DNA from: M55B112 sp964539395
GTDB taxonomy: Bacteria; Bacteroidota; Bacteroidia; Bacteroidales; GCA-2748055
DNA: 64,000 nucleotides
Reading direction: 5' to 3'
NCBI GenBank assembly: GCA_964539395.1
Contig: CAZIIU010000003.1
Span: 1-64,000 of the forward strand
Part shown: in pieces, positions 7,165-15,013 of the stretch
How the letters are laid out: every line of letters starts with the position of its first letter
Position numbering within the stretch: position 1 is the first letter of the stretch
Notes under the pieces: model-generated
Database searches by the model: none
What the model saw: only the letters and a program-made list of their open reading frames with translations
Told to the model about the DNA's origin: nothing
Program-made: the position numbers and the translations under genes

Positions 7165-8025
7165 ATGAATCTAAACATTAATATAAACGACATTTCAGAA
7201 ACAGCATTTTTGACACTTCAATGTCATGCAATAGATGCAGCATCATCATCTCCAATTCTAAATGATATTAGTTCTATTGAAACACTTAATATTCTTAAAA
7301 ACTATTTTTCAAAATCAGATAGAGAGTTACATAAAAAACTGTTTCAAAATAAGGTCAAGAAAAATTTAGTTAAGCATATAGTTCTTCGTGCGAAAAAATA
7401 TGACAGTTATATTACAGAATTTATTGATAAATACCCTAATGCTACGGTCGTGAATATTGGCTGCGGATTAGATAACAGGTTTGAACGAGTTGACAACATG
7501 AATATACATTTATTTGACCTGGATTTACCCGATATAATGAACATAAAAAAACAAATAATTCAAGAGAAAGCAAATTACCATCAAATTTCACAGTCCGTTT
7601 TTGAATTCGACTGGATTGGCAGAATAGAAACAGAACACGTAATCTTGGTAGCAGAAGGAGTATTTATGTATTGTACTGAACAGGATGTGAAAAAGTTATT
7701 TCTGACCCTTCAGGAAAAATTGAACAAACCCGAAATAATTTTTGAAGTGTTTAATTCAAAATGGCTTAAAGGATGGCGAAAAAAGTCTATGGATTTTAAA
7801 CTAAAAAAAGAGTTAAAATTAGGAGAAGGAACCACTTTTAAATTCGGCATTCTAGACAGTGATGAAATAGAGAATTGGAATCAAGGTTTCCGATTAATTG
7901 ATGATTGGTCTTACTTTGATAGTGAGGAACTTAATTCTGTTTTTTGGAGACTTTTTAGAAACAGCGATTCTCTTAGAAAAGTTCAATGGACTGTACATTA
8001 TGAATTAAACAAAATCAAACAATAA
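7165..8025 (+). CDS. Class I SAM-dependent methyltransferase, LCMT / polyketide O-methyltransferase type
   Basis: The 286-residue protein has the SAM-binding motif VVNIGCGLDNRF (about residues 90-101), the acidic LFDLDLPD strand that follows, and the VAEGVFMY motif at about 156. This set is typical of the leucine carboxyl methyltransferase (PPM1/LCMT) and Tcm-type O-methyltransferase family. It is cytoplasmic and the acceptor is unknown. The gene sits between a GTTACCAGC core and its complement, followed by a palindromic attC-like element, so it may be a mobile cassette gene. Its AT-rich composition agrees with acquisition. Confidence 0.85.
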   Translation: MNLNININDISETAFLTLQCHAIDAASSSPILNDISSIETLNILKNYFSKSDRELHKKLFQNKVKKNLVKHIVLRAKKYDSYITEFIDKYPNATVVNIGCGLDNRFERVDNMNIHLFDLDLPDIMNIKKQIIQEKANYHQISQSVFEFDWIGRIETEHVILVAEGVFMYCTEQDVKKLFLTLQEKLNKPEIIFEVFNSKWLKGWRKKSMDFKLKKELKLGEGTTFKFGILDSDEIENWNQGFRLIDDWSYFDSEELNSVFWRLFRNSDSLRKVQWTVHYELNKIKQ

Positions 8026-8038
8026 ACAGAAAAGCCCA

Positions 8039-8172
8039 GCTGGTAACAAGCGGTATAGTTAATTGCCGGTACAGTGCGTATTCGAGCGGCACAGCTTATA
8101 TCAAAAGTAGTTGTAACTTGAAAGGAAAGTGCTTCGAAATCGGCAACTAACCATACCGCCGGGCCGTTGGGC
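8039..8172 (+). other. attC-like palindromic element after the methyltransferase gene
   Basis: The element opens with GCTGGTAAC (8039-8047) and ends with CCGTTGGGC, containing GTTGGGC (8166-8172), which fits the integron GTTRRRY core. Inside, the 19-base arm at 8050-8068 pairs with 8141-8159 with two mismatches. Length, outer cores and inner arms match an attC recombination site of the Bacteroidota type. I cannot show activity from sequence alone. Confidence 0.6.
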
Positions 8173-8229
8173 AAAATTGTAAATTGACTATCAACACATT
8201 AATAATAACTATGAAAAACTTTAGCATAT

Positions 8230-8778
8230 ATGGACAGAATTATCATTTTCGTAGTTTTATCAATTCTAATAATAATTGTTTCATGGAGGACTTTACCGAA
8301 CTATAAAACTCATGGATTTTATAGATTTATGAGTTGGGAGTGTATTGCATGGTTAATTTCTTCAAACTATAAAGGATGGTTTATTGATCCTTTTTCAATC
8401 CAACAGATATTTTCATGGATTTTTCTTATCATATCAGGTTATTTGATTATTGCTGGAGTAATTCTTATGAAAAGGATTGGAAAACCGGATAAGAACAGGG
8501 ATAAAAAGACATTATATGAATTTGAACAAACTACTCAATTAGTGGACAAAGGGATTTTTAAATATATAAGGCATCCACTTTATTCTTCATTGTTATTTTT
8601 AACATGGGGGATTTTATTAAAGAATCCAACACTTGGATTATCTATTGTTTCATTAATATCAACACTGTTTTTATATTTTACAGCGATAAATGACGAAAAA
8701 GAATGTAAAGAATTTTTTGGTGACAAGTATGTAGACTATATGAAACGAAGTAAAAGATTTATTCCTTATATTTTTTAA
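8230..8778 (+). CDS. Isoprenylcysteine carboxyl methyltransferase-like membrane methyltransferase
   Basis: The 182-residue protein has membrane helices at about 3-20, 55-80 and 110-150, and the family signature KYIRHPLYSS followed near the end by NDEKECKEFFGDKYVDYMKR. Both are hallmarks of the ICMT / phospholipid methyltransferase (PEMT) group, where Arg-His and the acidic pair bind SAM at the membrane face. The substrate is unknown. The gene lies within a second possible cassette: GTTGGGCAAA at 8166-8175 upstream and TTTGCCTAAT at 8789-8798 downstream, complementary with two transitions. Confidence 0.85.
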   Translation: MDRIIIFVVLSILIIIVSWRTLPNYKTHGFYRFMSWECIAWLISSNYKGWFIDPFSIQQIFSWIFLIISGYLIIAGVILMKRIGKPDKNRDKKTLYEFEQTTQLVDKGIFKYIRHPLYSSLLFLTWGILLKNPTLGLSIVSLISTLFLYFTAINDEKECKEFFGDKYVDYMKRSKRFIPYIF

Positions 8779-8788
8779 AGAATACAAC

Positions 8789-8880
8789 TTTGCCTAATAA
8801 AAAAAACTTTGAGCGGCCTGCAATGCTAGTCCCGGTAAGCCGGGGGCCCGGCGAGGAGTCCTACACCCGCCGGACTACGA
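8789..8880 (+). other. attC-like GC-rich element, copy A (3' end missing)
   Basis: It begins with TTTGCCTAAT and contains GAGCGGCCTGCAATGC, CCCGGTAAGC, GGGGGCCCGGCGAGGAGTCC and ACACCCGCCGGAC. All recur in copy B at 13794-13904. After CCGGAC the match stops, so the right-hand core (CGCCGGGCCGTT in copy B) is lost. This suggests a rearrangement joined other DNA at about 8870-8880. Confidence 0.6.
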
Positions 8881-8929
8881 GCTATGTACTTATTGACGGT
8901 TCTCTGTGACTTTTAAGGTAGAACTACCC

Positions 8930-8990
8930 GGATAAGATGGTTATCAAAGAACGGCCCGGCATGGTCAAACAGTCCGATTTTTCCAACAGT
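8930..8990 (+). repeat. Dispersed repeat 'PGMVK', copy 3
   Basis: GATAAGATGGTTATCAAAGA, then CGGCCCGGCATGGTCAAACA, matches copies 1 and 2. One frame reads DKMVIKERPGMVKQSDFSN and remains open to a TGA near 9024. The copy follows the truncated attC-like element directly, as copy 2 follows an attC-arm-like piece. Confidence 0.6.
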
Positions 8991-9074
8991 GCTCTGATTG
9001 AATTTATCTGCACATTTGATTGATTATAAGTAAAATGGTTGTAAATTGATTGCAGATACCAAACCCTACCAATC

Positions 9075-10643
9075 ATGAAAGGAAATATTCCACCATCGCA
9101 GTTTCATCTCTTTTGCTCCTCCATTCCCTCTACTATGGCACTTGTCTTGTGTTTTGTTTTTCTCTCCAGTCTGAGTTCCTGTGACACAGGTTCAAGTGGA
9201 CGTTACAAATTCCATTCAGAATCCATGCACTGGCTACAGTTCAGGGGACCTAATTCTTCAGGGATCGCTCCTGCAAATGCCGATCCTCCCATTCATTTCA
9301 ACGCTGATACAAACCTGCTTTGGAAAACTGAGATTCTTCCCGGGTGGTCCTCACCATGCATTGTTGACGACAAGATCTTCCTGACCGGTTTCAATAAGGC
9401 AGATTCCATGCTTCATACCTTTGCAATAAACCGCGAGAACGGGGAGATGCTATGGAAAGACAGGGTGAAACTCTTGGTGCCTTATTATCTGCACTCGATC
9501 AATACCTACGCGAATCCAACTGTGGCCAGTGACGGGAAGAAGGTTTTCTCACACCTGCCAGGATACGGACTTATAGCATATGAGCCAGATGGTACTAAAT
9601 GCTGGGAATTCAGACATCGGGCTGTCGAATTCCATTTGGCAGGGGCAAGCTCCCCTGTCGTAAAGGATAGCGTGGTTCTTGTGAATATTAACTTGTGGGG
9701 GGAGCCGAGGATTGTGGCTCTGGATTGTGAGACCGGTGATTCACTGTGGGTCATCAATGATTCCCTGCACATAAAATCCCTGGTTGGAAGAGCCTCCAGT
9801 CCAGTAGTATGGAAGGATCTGCTTATCATGCATCAGAACATGAATATAGTGGCATATAATACCCTTACAGGAAAAGCTGAATGGTGGCTGTCCACACCGA
9901 CCACAGGGGTATCTACTCCGGTTGTATATGACGATGTGATGTATTTGGGGGCCTGGACAAATTTTGGTGAAAAGAGGGTCAATGGACTTAATTTCTCATT
10001 TAATGATCTTCTAAGGGATTTTGACAGCGATAAAAATCAGAAACTGGAACAATCTGAGATTCCCGATACGGTTATGATATACTCCAGGCCGGAAATCACC
10101 GATTTACCAATGACGGATATGCCCCTGAACGATGACTGGGCTTATCAGCAGTTAGATGGAAACAAAGACCTTGCATTAGACAGTATTGAGTGGGCTGCAT
10201 TTCTGAAAATGATATTACCCTATCTCGAACCTCATGGGATGCTGGCTCTGCCGGTGACCGGATCAGGTGAACTTTCAGCCTCCGATATCACCTGGAAAGT
10301 AACTGACAATACCCCCGAAACCCCGTCCCCACTGGTGGTTGGAGATAATGTATTCTTTATCAATAACGGTGGGTTTATCACAGTGATTAACCGGGAGACA
10401 GGTGAAGTTGTGAAGAAGGGGCGATTGGGAGCACCTGGAGCCTATGTTTCTTCCCCCATGTTTGCCGGAAACAGGATATATGCCTGCTCATTCAACGGAA
10501 CAGTTTCAGTACTTTCGGCGGATGATTTCAGCCTGCTGGAACAGAACCAGCTGAAGGAGAAGATCGGTGCATCTCCGGTAGCGGTGGATGATGTATTGTA
10601 TATCAGAACGGATAAACACCTGTATGCGTTTCGCAGCAAATAG
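9075..10643 (+). CDS. PQQ-like beta-propeller lipoprotein with EF-hand pair
   Basis: The product has 522 residues from ATG 9075; ATG 9135 is an alternative that leaves a more compact signal peptide. A lipobox-like LSSLSSC points to a lipoprotein. WLQFRGPNSSG and repeated 'TGxxxW / SSPVV' blades are typical of PQQ-binding-like outer-membrane propellers (BamB-type repeats), as in 'FAINRENGEMLWK' and 'LDCETGDSLWV'. Between blades, at about residues 310-380, lies an EF-hand pair: DFDSDKNQKLEQSEI and LDGNKDLALDSIEW. The insert suggests Ca2+-stabilised structure. No dehydrogenase active-site set is evident, so it is probably a binding or scaffold protein. Codon use is more GC-rich than in its neighbours. 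Confidence 0.85.
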   Translation: MKGNIPPSQFHLFCSSIPSTMALVLCFVFLSSLSSCDTGSSGRYKFHSESMHWLQFRGPNSSGIAPANADPPIHFNADTNLLWKTEILPGWSSPCIVDDKIFLTGFNKADSMLHTFAINRENGEMLWKDRVKLLVPYYLHSINTYANPTVASDGKKVFSHLPGYGLIAYEPDGTKCWEFRHRAVEFHLAGASSPVVKDSVVLVNINLWGEPRIVALDCETGDSLWVINDSLHIKSLVGRASSPVVWKDLLIMHQNMNIVAYNTLTGKAEWWLSTPTTGVSTPVVYDDVMYLGAWTNFGEKRVNGLNFSFNDLLRDFDSDKNQKLEQSEIPDTVMIYSRPEITDLPMTDMPLNDDWAYQQLDGNKDLALDSIEWAAFLKMILPYLEPHGMLALPVTGSGELSASDITWKVTDNTPETPSPLVVGDNVFFINNGGFITVINRETGEVVKKGRLGAPGAYVSSPMFAGNRIYACSFNGTVSVLSADDFSLLEQNQLKEKIGASPVAVDDVLYIRTDKHLYAFRSK

Positions 10644-10776
10644 TTAAACTATTCAACAGTTCGGACAGTAAGATGTCTGGTGCATATTGCGGAAAAAACC
10701 AGGACAGTAACAAATACAAAAATAATCAGGAACCGAAAAGACTAAAGATTAAGTTATAATATAATACTCAAATCAA

Positions 10777-11580
10777 ATGAAAAAGTCACTCGCACTTAGC
10801 ATTGCTATAATAGTAATTGTTGAATTCTCCTTATCAGCCCAAGACACTCTATTCAATAAAAAATCGCTTAATTTTCCAACAAAAAAATATGGAATAAGTT
10901 TAGGTAACTCGTATGAGTTTACAGGAATACGAATAAATTTTGCTGATGAAAATGTGAAAAGAATTAATGGTTTGAATGTTACTTTCTGGTTTAAATTTGA
11001 TGGAAATGAATATGCCGTTGTAAATGGTATCAGTGTAGGAGTAATGCCCATGGCAGGAAAAATGGGGCCTGTTAATCTTGGCATTCTTGGAACAGGGACA
11101 GCAAAAGATAATGTGTATGGACTTACATTGGGAGGAGTATTTGTTGGTTCAAGTGGTAGTATTAATGGGTTGACGATTAGTGGATTGGTGACAATGGCCG
11201 ATGGGGAAAATTCGGCAATCTCAGGTATTACCATATCAGGAATAGGAATAGGTGCTCATAAGGCGATCAATGGATTCGCACTTGGCGGATTAGCAGTTGG
11301 CACGGATGGAGAAATAAATGGAATTGCTTCCAGTTTAGCATATATTTCTGCCGAAGAAAAAATTCAAGGTATAGCTATTACACCAGGTTATCTAAAATCC
11401 GGAATATTTAATGGAGTCGCCCTTGCGGGTTTTACTGATACAAATCAAATGAATGGTCTGTCCATTGCGATTTTTAATAGAACTGAAGATTTGCATGGTG
11501 TTCAATTAGGTCTTATAAATTGCTCAAAAAATAATCGAAAATGGTCAAGAGTATTACCCATAATTAATTTTCATTTTTAA
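10777..11580 (+). CDS. Secreted repeat protein, LA_2272-type surface repeats
   Basis: A signal peptide (MKKSLALSIAIIVIVEFSLSAQ) precedes 245 residues of short repeats of about 20-23 residues with the cores INGLxISG, INGxALGGLAVG and HGVQLGLINC. Such Gly/Asn/Ile-rich repeats occur in Bacteroidota surface proteins of the LA_2272 family and probably form a stacked beta structure. No catalytic motif is visible. The lone final Cys in the LGLINCSKN ending is typical of the family. It stands alone between the PQQ protein and a 328-base gap. Confidence 0.65.
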   Translation: MKKSLALSIAIIVIVEFSLSAQDTLFNKKSLNFPTKKYGISLGNSYEFTGIRINFADENVKRINGLNVTFWFKFDGNEYAVVNGISVGVMPMAGKMGPVNLGILGTGTAKDNVYGLTLGGVFVGSSGSINGLTISGLVTMADGENSAISGITISGIGIGAHKAINGFALGGLAVGTDGEINGIASSLAYISAEEKIQGIAITPGYLKSGIFNGVALAGFTDTNQMNGLSIAIFNRTEDLHGVQLGLINCSKNNRKWSRVLPIINFHF

Positions 11581-11908
11581 GATAAACATGATCAATGTCA
11601 ATTGTAAGGATAATAGTTTTTTCCACGTTAGGGCCAAGCCAGGAAGAAATAAAAAAAGTAACCTGATATTCTCTGGAAAGAAATGTACTTTTTAAGGAAC
11701 AGGGTATCGCATGAGTATGTTGTTGAAGATTTTGAGATAATCTCCCACCTTTAACCTCTAATCGATTAATATCTGTAAAATATTCTTTAACTTTCATTCA
11801 AAGTTTCATGTCATGGCTGCCCCATTTGCGTGTAACCGTTACGCATAATTTTTTGGAGACATTTATGGAATTTACTAAAGTTTTGCACCCTGATATAAAA
11901 CAATTATT
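11581..11908. other. Gap ending in a cassette-type 5' core
   Basis: A 77-codon minus-strand frame overlaps the end of the repeat-protein gene and lacks support. At 11838-11848 GTTACGCATAA is complementary to the CTATGCACAAT stretch (13790-13800) after the next gene, with transitions only, as in the neighbouring cassette-like units. GTTAGGGC at 11629 is a further GTT-core-like site. Confidence 0.4.
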
Positions 11909-13786
11909 ATGAAAGCAATAACCATCCTGTTTTTAAGCCTGATTTTCAGCAGCCTATTCTCACAAGAGATTTTAGAAAAAGAGATTAAAAGCGATGTAAA
12001 TGAAGTAACTGTATTCCTTGCTGGAGCACAAGTTGTTCGAAAAAAAACGGTTGAATTGACAAAGGGCAAGACGATTATCAAATTTGTTAATCTGTCTCCG
12101 TTCTTAGATGCCAAAAGCGTTCAGGTAAAAGCTGAAGGAGATTTGACGGTTTTATCTGTTAACCATCAGCAAAATTATTTGGATAAATTGGAAAAATCTG
12201 CTGAATTGACAGATTTAGAAAAACAACTTGAGACCATTGAGGATAAAATTAAATTAGAAAATACTTATTTGTCTGTAATTACGGAAGAACTATCATTTTT
12301 AAAGGAGAATCGAGATATTGGCGGAAAAAATGAACAGGTAAGTGTTACAAACCTTCAACAGACCTCTGATTTTTATAGTAACAAATTGACTAATTTAAAA
12401 ATGAAAGAAATTGAGAGAAATAAATCCCTCAAAACTTATTATGAACAAATGAATGATTTGCAAAATCAAATACAAACCTTGACGAGTAAGAAAGAATACC
12501 CAACAGGAGAGATTCTGGTTAAAGTAGATGCAAAACTGACTAATAAGTATTCATTGGAATTAACATATTTGGTGGGAAACGCAGGTTGGTTTCCATCCTA
12601 TGATATCCGGGCAAAAAATGTAAATGAGCCACTACAATTGATTTATAAAGCAAATGTTAAGCAAGACTCAAAAGTTGATTGGTCAAATGTCAAACTAAAA
12701 TTCTCCTCTGCAGACCCAAATGTTTCTGGCGTCGCACCTGAACTGCAAACCTATTTTTTAAATTATAATTCCTTACCACCAACATATAATTTGACTGCCA
12801 ATAGTGTACGAGGTAGAGTAGTTGATAGGATTGGCGAACCATTATCAGGAGCTAACGTGATTGTTCAAGGCACGACCATCGGAACAGTAACGGATTTAGA
12901 AGGAAATTATTCAATTACAATTCCGAATAATTCAAGCCAGTTGACATATTCATTCATTGGTTTTATTTCACAGACGGTACCAATTACAAATTCCTTGATG
13001 AATATTGCACTCGAAGAAAGTGGAATGGAACTTCAGGAAATTGTTGTAACCGGATACGGCTCAAAGAAAAACGTCTCAGAAGCGCTTCGAGGGAGCGTTG
13101 CTGGTGTTGATATTGACAAATCAATAAAAATCAGAGGGACAAGCAGTCTGGCGATACCAACAGCGCAGGTTGAGAAACAAACAACAGTTGATTTTGAAAT
13201 CAATACTCCATATACAGTTAAATCGGATAATAAAAACTATACGGTTGATATGGAGGTTTATGAATTACCGGCATTTTATCAATATTATTGTGTGCCTAAG
13301 GTCGATAAAGATGCTTTCTTAATCGCTTATATCATAGATTGGGAGAAATATAATTTATTGGAAGGCGAGGCAAATGTATTTTTTGAGGAAACTTACGTTG
13401 GTAAAACTCTTTTGGATGTTCGCTATGCCTCTGACACATTAGAGGTTTCGCTGGGGCGTGATAAAAAAGTATCTGTAAATCGTGAAAAAGTGAAAGATTT
13501 CACTGATAAACAATTTATTGGCAGCAAAAAAGAGGTAACTCGTGCATGGAAAACCACTGTTAAAAACAATAAGAATCAAGCGATTAACATGATAATGCTT
13601 GACCAGGTTCCAGTTTCCACAATCGAAGAGATTGAGGTTAACGTTCAAAACACATCTGGAGCAAAACAAAATTCAGAGACTGGAGAAATAAAATGGGAAT
13701 TTGAGTTGAAACCAAATGATATAAAGGATTTTGAATTAAAGTATTCGGTGAAATATCCAAAAAACAGAAATTTAATTGTGGAATAA
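11909..13786 (+). CDS. DUF4139 (MuiA-like) protein with inserted carboxypeptidase-regulatory / TonB-plug-like segment
   Basis: The 625-residue protein has a signal peptide (about 1-18), a DUF4140-like N-terminus (VTVFLAGAQVVRK, about 33-45), a coiled coil (about 78-190), then the DUF4139 beta region starting near 205 (YLVGNAGWFPSYDIRA). Residues about 300-375 are a carboxypeptidase-D regulatory domain of SusC type (GRVVDRIGEPLSGANVIVQG, TVTDLEGNYSI). They are followed at 377-415 by plug-like EIVVTGYGSKK and IRGTSSL. DUF4139 resumes at about 420 (YELPAFYQYYCVPKVDKDAFLIA). MuiA-like proteins are exported; their biochemical role is unknown. The gene is flanked by cassette-type cores. Confidence 0.85.
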   Translation: MKAITILFLSLIFSSLFSQEILEKEIKSDVNEVTVFLAGAQVVRKKTVELTKGKTIIKFVNLSPFLDAKSVQVKAEGDLTVLSVNHQQNYLDKLEKSAELTDLEKQLETIEDKIKLENTYLSVITEELSFLKENRDIGGKNEQVSVTNLQQTSDFYSNKLTNLKMKEIERNKSLKTYYEQMNDLQNQIQTLTSKKEYPTGEILVKVDAKLTNKYSLELTYLVGNAGWFPSYDIRAKNVNEPLQLIYKANVKQDSKVDWSNVKLKFSSADPNVSGVAPELQTYFLNYNSLPPTYNLTANSVRGRVVDRIGEPLSGANVIVQGTTIGTVTDLEGNYSITIPNNSSQLTYSFIGFISQTVPITNSLMNIALEESGMELQEIVVTGYGSKKNVSEALRGSVAGVDIDKSIKIRGTSSLAIPTAQVEKQTTVDFEINTPYTVKSDNKNYTVDMEVYELPAFYQYYCVPKVDKDAFLIAYIIDWEKYNLLEGEANVFFEETYVGKTLLDVRYASDTLEVSLGRDKKVSVNREKVKDFTDKQFIGSKKEVTRAWKTTVKNNKNQAINMIMLDQVPVSTIEEIEVNVQNTSGAKQNSETGEIKWEFELKPNDIKDFELKYSVKYPKNRNLIVE

Positions 13787-13793
13787 AAACTAT

Positions 13794-13904
13794 GCACAAT
13801 AAATAGGACCCTGAGCGGCCTGCAATGCCAATCCCGGTAAGCAGGGGGCCCGGCGAGGAGTCCATGTTGAACTACACCCGCCGGACAACGCCGGGCCGTT
13901 GTGC
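13794..13904 (+). other. attC-like GC-rich element, copy B (complete)
   Basis: It runs from GCACAAT (13794-13800) to GTTGTGC (13898-13904), which are complementary except at the last base. The inner GGCCTGC pairs with GCAGGGGGCC, and GGCCCGGCG with CGCCGGGCC. It shares about 60 bases with copy A. GTTGTGCTT at its end is exactly complementary to AAGCACAAC at 14742-14750, beyond the next gene, as expected for adjacent integron cassettes. Confidence 0.6.
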
Positions 13905-13953
13905 TTCATGCTCAGAAACCTCAGTTTTACAATGATTTAACACTAAAAATGAA

Positions 13954-13961
13954 TATATTTG
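13954..13961 (+). promoter_or_regulatory. TAnnTTTG -7 element of the Fic gene
   Basis: TATATTTG lies 19 bases before the ATG at 13981, so transcription would begin a few bases before the start codon. No clear -33 TTTG is present at the usual distance. Confidence 0.5.
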
Positions 13962-13980
13962 TGTTTAAATAATTGGATAA

Positions 13981-14742
13981 ATGAGAATAACTGAAAGAAA
14001 ATATTTAGACACATATAAGAAGTCAATTGGAAATGAAATATCTAAATTGATTAAGAATTTTGATATTTCAGAGAATCGTGGAGGATTTGAATATCTTACA
14101 AAGGCTTCTGCTGTTTATTCCTCAAATATAGAAGGGAATAGCATTGATTTGAATTCTTACATGAATTACGAAATGCATAAGGATAAGTTCAAAGTAGGAA
14201 AAGAAATTGAAGAAATAGAGAACTTGATTGAAGCGTATGAATTTGCGCAGACGAACAAACTGAATGAAAAAAACTTATTGAATTGTCATAAAATATTCTC
14301 AGATACCCTACTGATAAGGAGTAAAAGAGGAAAATATCGTATTGAACAAGTTGGTGTATTTGAAAAAACAGGTTTAGCATATATGGCAGTTGAGCCTGAA
14401 TTTGTGGAGAAAGAAATGAAATTATTCTTTCAGGATTTAAGCGAGTTAATTTCATCTGACCTTAATGAAATTGAAGTCTTTTATTTCGCATCCTTGATTC
14501 ATTTGCGATTTGCACATATCCATCCATTTAGGGATGGAAATGGTAGAGCAGCCAGATTATTAGAGAAATGGTTCATTGCAGAGAAATTAGGATATGATTT
14601 TTGGAAAATGCCTTCAGAAGAGTATTACAAAAACAACCAGGCAAGATATTATGAGACAATTAATCTTGGTGTGAATTTTTATGAGCTGAATTATGACAAA
14701 TGCAATAGATTTTTAGAAATGCTTCCGAATTGTCTGAAATAA
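13981..14742 (+). CDS. Fic family protein (AMP-transferase type)
   Basis: The 253-residue protein has the Fic core HPFRDGNGR at residues 181-189, including the catalytic His181, the Asp and the phosphate-binding GNGR. It also has the auto-inhibitory motif SxxxEG at residues 47-52 (SSNIEGN) near its N-terminus. That makes it a class II Fic protein, whose glutamate blocks ATP until displaced. Such enzymes transfer AMP or related groups to target hydroxyls; the target is unknown. No HTH or antitoxin gene accompanies it, as expected when inhibition is internal. It lies between GTTGTGCTT and AAGCACAAC, the borders of a third cassette-like unit. Confidence 0.92.
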   Translation: MRITERKYLDTYKKSIGNEISKLIKNFDISENRGGFEYLTKASAVYSSNIEGNSIDLNSYMNYEMHKDKFKVGKEIEEIENLIEAYEFAQTNKLNEKNLLNCHKIFSDTLLIRSKRGKYRIEQVGVFEKTGLAYMAVEPEFVEKEMKLFFQDLSELISSDLNEIEVFYFASLIHLRFAHIHPFRDGNGRAARLLEKWFIAEKLGYDFWKMPSEEYYKNNQARYYETINLGVNFYELNYDKCNRFLEMLPNCLK

Positions 14743-14750
14743 AGCACAAC
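14742..14750 (+). other. Cassette-type 3' core AAGCACAAC
   Basis: It is the exact complement of GTTGTGCTT (13898-13906) upstream of the Fic gene and overlaps the Fic stop codon region. No full palindrome follows it, so the attC of this unit seems truncated ahead of the tRNA-Arg terminator. Confidence 0.45.
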
Positions 14751-14813
14751 CGCAAAAAGGGTTAGACGGCTTAAAACATGGATTCATATCCTCGCTTATC
14801 CCAAACCTTGTAC

Positions 14814-14853
14814 AAAAAAAAAGCAGTTGCAGATATTGCTTCTGTAACTGCTT
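14814..14853 (-). terminator. Terminator of tRNA-Arg
   Basis: On the minus strand AGCAGTTACAGA and TCTGCAACTGCT pair around an 8-base loop and are followed by nine T. It starts about 10 bases past the tRNA 3' end. Confidence 0.8.
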
Positions 14854-14862
14854 CTATTTCAG

Positions 14863-14936
14863 TGAACCAGGGAGGAGTCGAACCCCCAACCTCCTGATCC
14901 GTAGTCAGGTACTCTATCCAGTTGAGCTACTGGTCC
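14863..14936 (-). tRNA. tRNA-Arg (anticodon ACG)
   Basis: The 74-nt gene has the acceptor pair GGACCAG / CTGGTTC, D-arm AGCTCAACTGGATAGAGT, anticodon arm CCTGA-CTACGGA-TCAGG with anticodon ACG, and T-arm with GGTTCGACTCC. All stems pair (one G-U in the acceptor). The CCA end is not encoded. The ACG anticodon is read as ICG after deamination and serves CGN codons. Confidence 0.95.
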
Positions 14937-15013
14937 ATCCTTGAATATATTTTAAGAACATTTTCATTTGCGCGGCCAATCACTGATGAACCACAGCAAT
15001 GTATTATCCAAAA

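Noticed and set aside
11564..11797. A 77-codon minus-strand frame
   Set aside because: It overlaps the end of the surface-repeat gene and lacks a promoter or recognisable protein pattern; not enough to call a gene.
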